From Deinococcus roseus (lineage in GTDB: Bacteria; Deinococcota; Deinococci; Deinococcales; Deinococcaceae): a stretch of 64,000 bases of DNA. The position numbers were made by a program, and so were the translations under genes. Positions 61,931 through 64,000 of the stretch are shown here, one piece after another (within the stretch, counting starts at the first letter, position 1; every line of letters begins with the position of its first letter). Under the pieces are notes generated by a model. The model made no database searches. It was not told where the DNA came from and saw nothing but the letters and a program-made list of their open reading frames with translations. The stretch spans positions 15,748 to 79,747 of the forward strand of contig NZ_BMOD01000023.1 of the NCBI RefSeq assembly GCF_014646895.1, given 5' to 3'.

Positions 61931-61961
61931 TTGACTTCAAGTTTACTTGAAGTTCTACACT
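61931..61961 (+). promoter_or_regulatory. MerR-type promoter with 19-bp spacer
   Basis: TTGACT (61931-61936) and TACACT (61956-61961) are 19 bases apart, the elongated spacer that MerR proteins untwist. A perfect 9-bp dyad ACTTCAAGT/ACTTGAAGT (61934-61942, 61945-61953) fills it. It would activate the reductase gene and repress merR itself. Confidence 0.85.
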
Positions 61962-62004
61962 TCCCTCAGCAGTCCTGAAACCACAGCAAGACACGGAGGA
62001 AAAC

Positions 62005-63021
62005 ATGGAACACCGACAACTGGGCAGAACCGGGCTGTTTGTCAGTCCCCTCACGCTGGGAAGCATGCTGTATGGAACGGCCACCGACCAGTAGGAAGCA
62101 GACCGTCAGGTGGCTCTGGCCCTGGAAATGGGCGTCAATTCCTTTGACACCGCCAATATCTACGGCAAAGGCAGCAGTGAGGAGGTGCTGGGAAAAGCCC
62201 TGCAGCAGGTGTCCAGAGACCGCATCGTGTTGGCCAGCAAAGTGCATGTTTCAATGGAAGACAGCAACCCCAACGCCAGAGGCAACAGCCGCAAACACAT
62301 CCTCGATCAGGTGCACCAATCGTTAAAGCGTCTGGGAACGGATTTTCTAGACATTTATTACATCCACAGGCCCAGCACCACCATCCCCATCGATGAAACC
62401 CTGAGGGCCCTGGATGACCTGATCCGCCTGGACATGGTGCGTTACATTGGGACCAGCAGTTTTGCAGCGTGGCAGGTGATGGAATCGCTGTGGGTGTCAA
62501 AGGAATACGGGCTGAACCGTTTTGTGGTGGAGCAAAGCCCCTACCACCTGCTGGACCGCAGCCTGGAGAAGGAGCTGCTGCCCATGGCGCAGAGTTATGG
62601 CATGGGGGTGCTGTCGTGGTCTCCGCTGGCCGGGGGGTTTCTGACCGGAAAATACCAGCGCAACCAGCCCAGGCCCTCAGGAAGCCGTTTCGAAAGTGCA
62701 GAAGGCGACTGGAACAGCAAGCATCTGGTGGATCCAGCCTTCGATATGGTGGAGAAGCTGCAGGTGCTGGCCCGGCAGAAAGGCTGCACCCTGACGCAAC
62801 TCAATCTGGCGTGGTGCATCCAGCAGGCAGGCATGACCGGAGCAGTGATCGGAGCCAGAACCCTCACCCAGTTGCAGGACCAGCTGGGGGCAATGTGCTG
62901 CAGGTTTTCCGCGGAAGACCTGCAGCACATTGATGAAATTTCCCGCCCGGGTCAGGTGGTTGTGCCTTACCATCTGGCAGATGCTTTTGCAGATTTCAGG
63001 CCCCACCAGTTTCGCTGGTAA
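62005..63021 (+). pseudogene. Aldo/keto reductase interrupted by one in-frame amber codon
   Basis: GGAGGA precedes the ATG at 62005. The frame is AKR from the first residue (MEHRQLGRTGLFVSPLTLGS) but codon 30 is TAG (62092-62094), after ATDQ and before EADRQVALALEMG; a single C-to-T change from CAG would give it. The remaining 308 codons are intact: Asp and Tyr in FDTANIYGKG, Lys in VLASKVH, His in YYIHRP, and the NADPH-binding end with VIGARTLTQLQDQ. An internal GTG at 62110 would lose the first barrel strand. A fresh nonsense mutation, readthrough or sequencing error are the options. Confidence 0.85.
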
Positions 63022-63036
63022 ATGGGCAAAACAGAA

Positions 63037-63068
63037 ACGGGCTGAAGCTTTGCCGCGCTTCAGCCCGT
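63037..63068. terminator. Bidirectional terminator between AKR and GH3
   Basis: ACGGGCTGAAGC (63037-63048) and GCTTCAGCCCGT (63057-63068) form a 12-pair perfect stem; GGAGCATTTTG follows on the plus strand and TTCTGTTTTG on the minus strand. Confidence 0.8.
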
Positions 63069-63125
63069 GGAGCATTTTGTTGGGCCGGGAGTGCCCAGGT
63101 GCAGGTCAAATCAGTTCAGAAGAAA

Positions 63126-64000
63126 TCAGGCAATGACCGGGGTTTTTTCGGTGGTGATGCCGTCCCCGAGGGTGAACAGGTGCTGGCTTTCCGAAGTCAG
63201 TCGCAGATCCTGCTGGGTTAAAGGCCAGTGGTAGCTCAGTTTCCCTGTAAAAGGAACATCCCCGAACACCACGTCTGCCACCCCCTGTCCTTCTGTTCCA
63301 GGCAGCCAGCACGCCACAAACGCATCCCACTCCGGCAGCTGTTCCGTCACCACGTAAGGACGCCCCGACAGCAGCAGCACAGCGATTTTGTTGCACACTT
63401 TCCGGGCGTTGGCAATCACGTCCAGGTGCTTCTCGCTCAGTTTCAGCTCGAAACGGTCCCCCATCCCCTCCGCTGCCGGTTCCTCTGCAATCACCACAAT
63501 TCCGACCTCAAACTGTTCGCTGCTGGATCCGTCTTCGCTGTATTCCAGCAGCTCAGGGCTGGAGAGGGTGTTTGTGAAGGCTTCCAGCAGGTTGGTGCCC
63601 TGTGTGATGTTGCCATGACCGCCCATCCAGGAGATGCTCCACCCCCCACACTGCGCCCCCAGGTCATTCGCCGCACCCCCAGCCACCAGAATCCGCTGGT
63701 TCTTGCTCAACGGGAACACGTTGTCGTTCTTCAGCAGCACCTGCGATTTCCGCACCGCTTCTCTGGCCAGTTCCCGGTGCTCTCTGCACCCCACCACTGA
63801 CAATTCGGGGAGTTCCTGCTCCTCAAACAGCCCCAGCGCATGTTTCGCATGCAGAATCCTGGACACCGCATCATCAATTCTTTCGATGGAAACATCCCCC
63901 TGTTCCACCGCCCGGGTGAGGGTCTCCATGAAACGCTCGTACTTGAACGGCACCATCACCATGTCGATCCCCGCATTGATGCTCTGCACCACACAGGTGT
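63126..64000 (-). CDS. Glycoside hydrolase family 3 beta-glucosidase, C-terminal part (truncated by window edge)
   Basis: The frame is open to the window edge, so the N-terminal catalytic barrel is mostly outside. About 291 residues are visible: the end of domain 1 (SINAGIDMVMVPFKYERFME, which follows the catalytic-Asp strand), the linker SRILHAKHALGLFEE, and domain 2 with VFPLSKNQRILVAGGAANDL, VLLLSGRPYVV, CWLPGTEGQGVADVVFGDVP and FTGKLSYHWP. It would release glucose from beta-glucans or cellobiose. Convergent with the AKR gene. Confidence 0.93.
   Translation of the reverse strand, partial: TCVVQSINAGIDMVMVPFKYERFMETLTRAVEQGDVSIERIDDAVSRILHAKHALGLFEEQELPELSVVGCREHRELAREAVRKSQVLLKNDNVFPLSKNQRILVAGGAANDLGAQCGGWSISWMGGHGNITQGTNLLEAFTNTLSSPELLEYSEDGSSSEQFEVGIVVIAEEPAAEGMGDRFELKLSEKHLDVIANARKVCNKIAVLLLSGRPYVVTEQLPEWDAFVACWLPGTEGQGVADVVFGDVPFTGKLSYHWPLTQQDLRLTSESQHLFTLGDGITTEKTPVIA

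Overview
The window reads as chromosome of a Deinococcus-like bacterium. This is an inference from three things: protein-level resemblance of many genes to Deinococcota families, moderate-to-high GC coding sequence, and at least seven genes whose start codon lies 5-6 bases after a TANNNT -10 box with no Shine-Dalgarno sequence, the leaderless architecture known to be common in Deinococcus. Many other genes have strong AGGAGG-type sites. No rRNA, tRNA, CRISPR array, transposase or phage structural gene was found.

Layout. 1-9.5 kb is an amino-sugar and glycan uptake region on the minus strand: binding protein, two permeases, a cytoplasmic GH20 hexosaminidase and a ROK regulator, with a PfkB kinase upstream and a divergent GH9 enzyme. 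9.5-16.1 kb has a MetX-like acyltransferase divergent from an alpha/beta hydrolase fused by overlap to a complete five-gene Liv-type ABC operon. 16.2-24.5 kb holds an Nramp Mn/Fe transporter behind a DtxR/MntR-type promoter, a secreted unknown, a receiver-only response regulator, two tandem CNNM/CorC-like membrane proteins, a DAO-type flavoprotein and a DUF2383-like four-helix protein. 24.6-36 kb is dominated by a polyol (probably pentitol) locus: LacI regulator, binding protein, two permeases, Zn-alcohol dehydrogenase, SDR and FGGY kinase, plus an orphan second copy of one permease about 6 kb upstream that looks like the relic of a duplicated operon. Redox (HxlR-MDR) and MarR-hydrolase pairs flank it.

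38-44 kb is the least ordinary stretch: a broken gene, an AT-rich gap, a roadblock/LC7 protein, a tyrosine recombinase preceded by a near-perfect dif-like palindrome, an unknown 281-residue protein, a hotdog thioesterase and a gene fragment. 44-51 kb returns to carbohydrate use: GH30 lipoprotein and a secreted AGE-family protein share a LacI-type operator motif, followed by galT-galK. 51-64 kb contains small unknowns, GntR and LysR regulators, an operon of HigA-like antitoxin fold, GGDEF cyclase and degenerate LigT-like protein, a two-gene unit of a candidate ubiquitin-like protein plus a DUF4132 protein, a MerR regulator with a textbook 19-bp-spacer promoter driving an aldo/keto reductase broken by one amber codon, and the C-terminal part of a GH3 enzyme.

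Taken together this is a saprophytic sugar-scavenging region. Two complete importers for sugars lack an ATPase gene and must share one encoded elsewhere. Dispersed intergenic heptad repeats (GCNNARG), twice arranged as inverted pairs, are the main repeat family.
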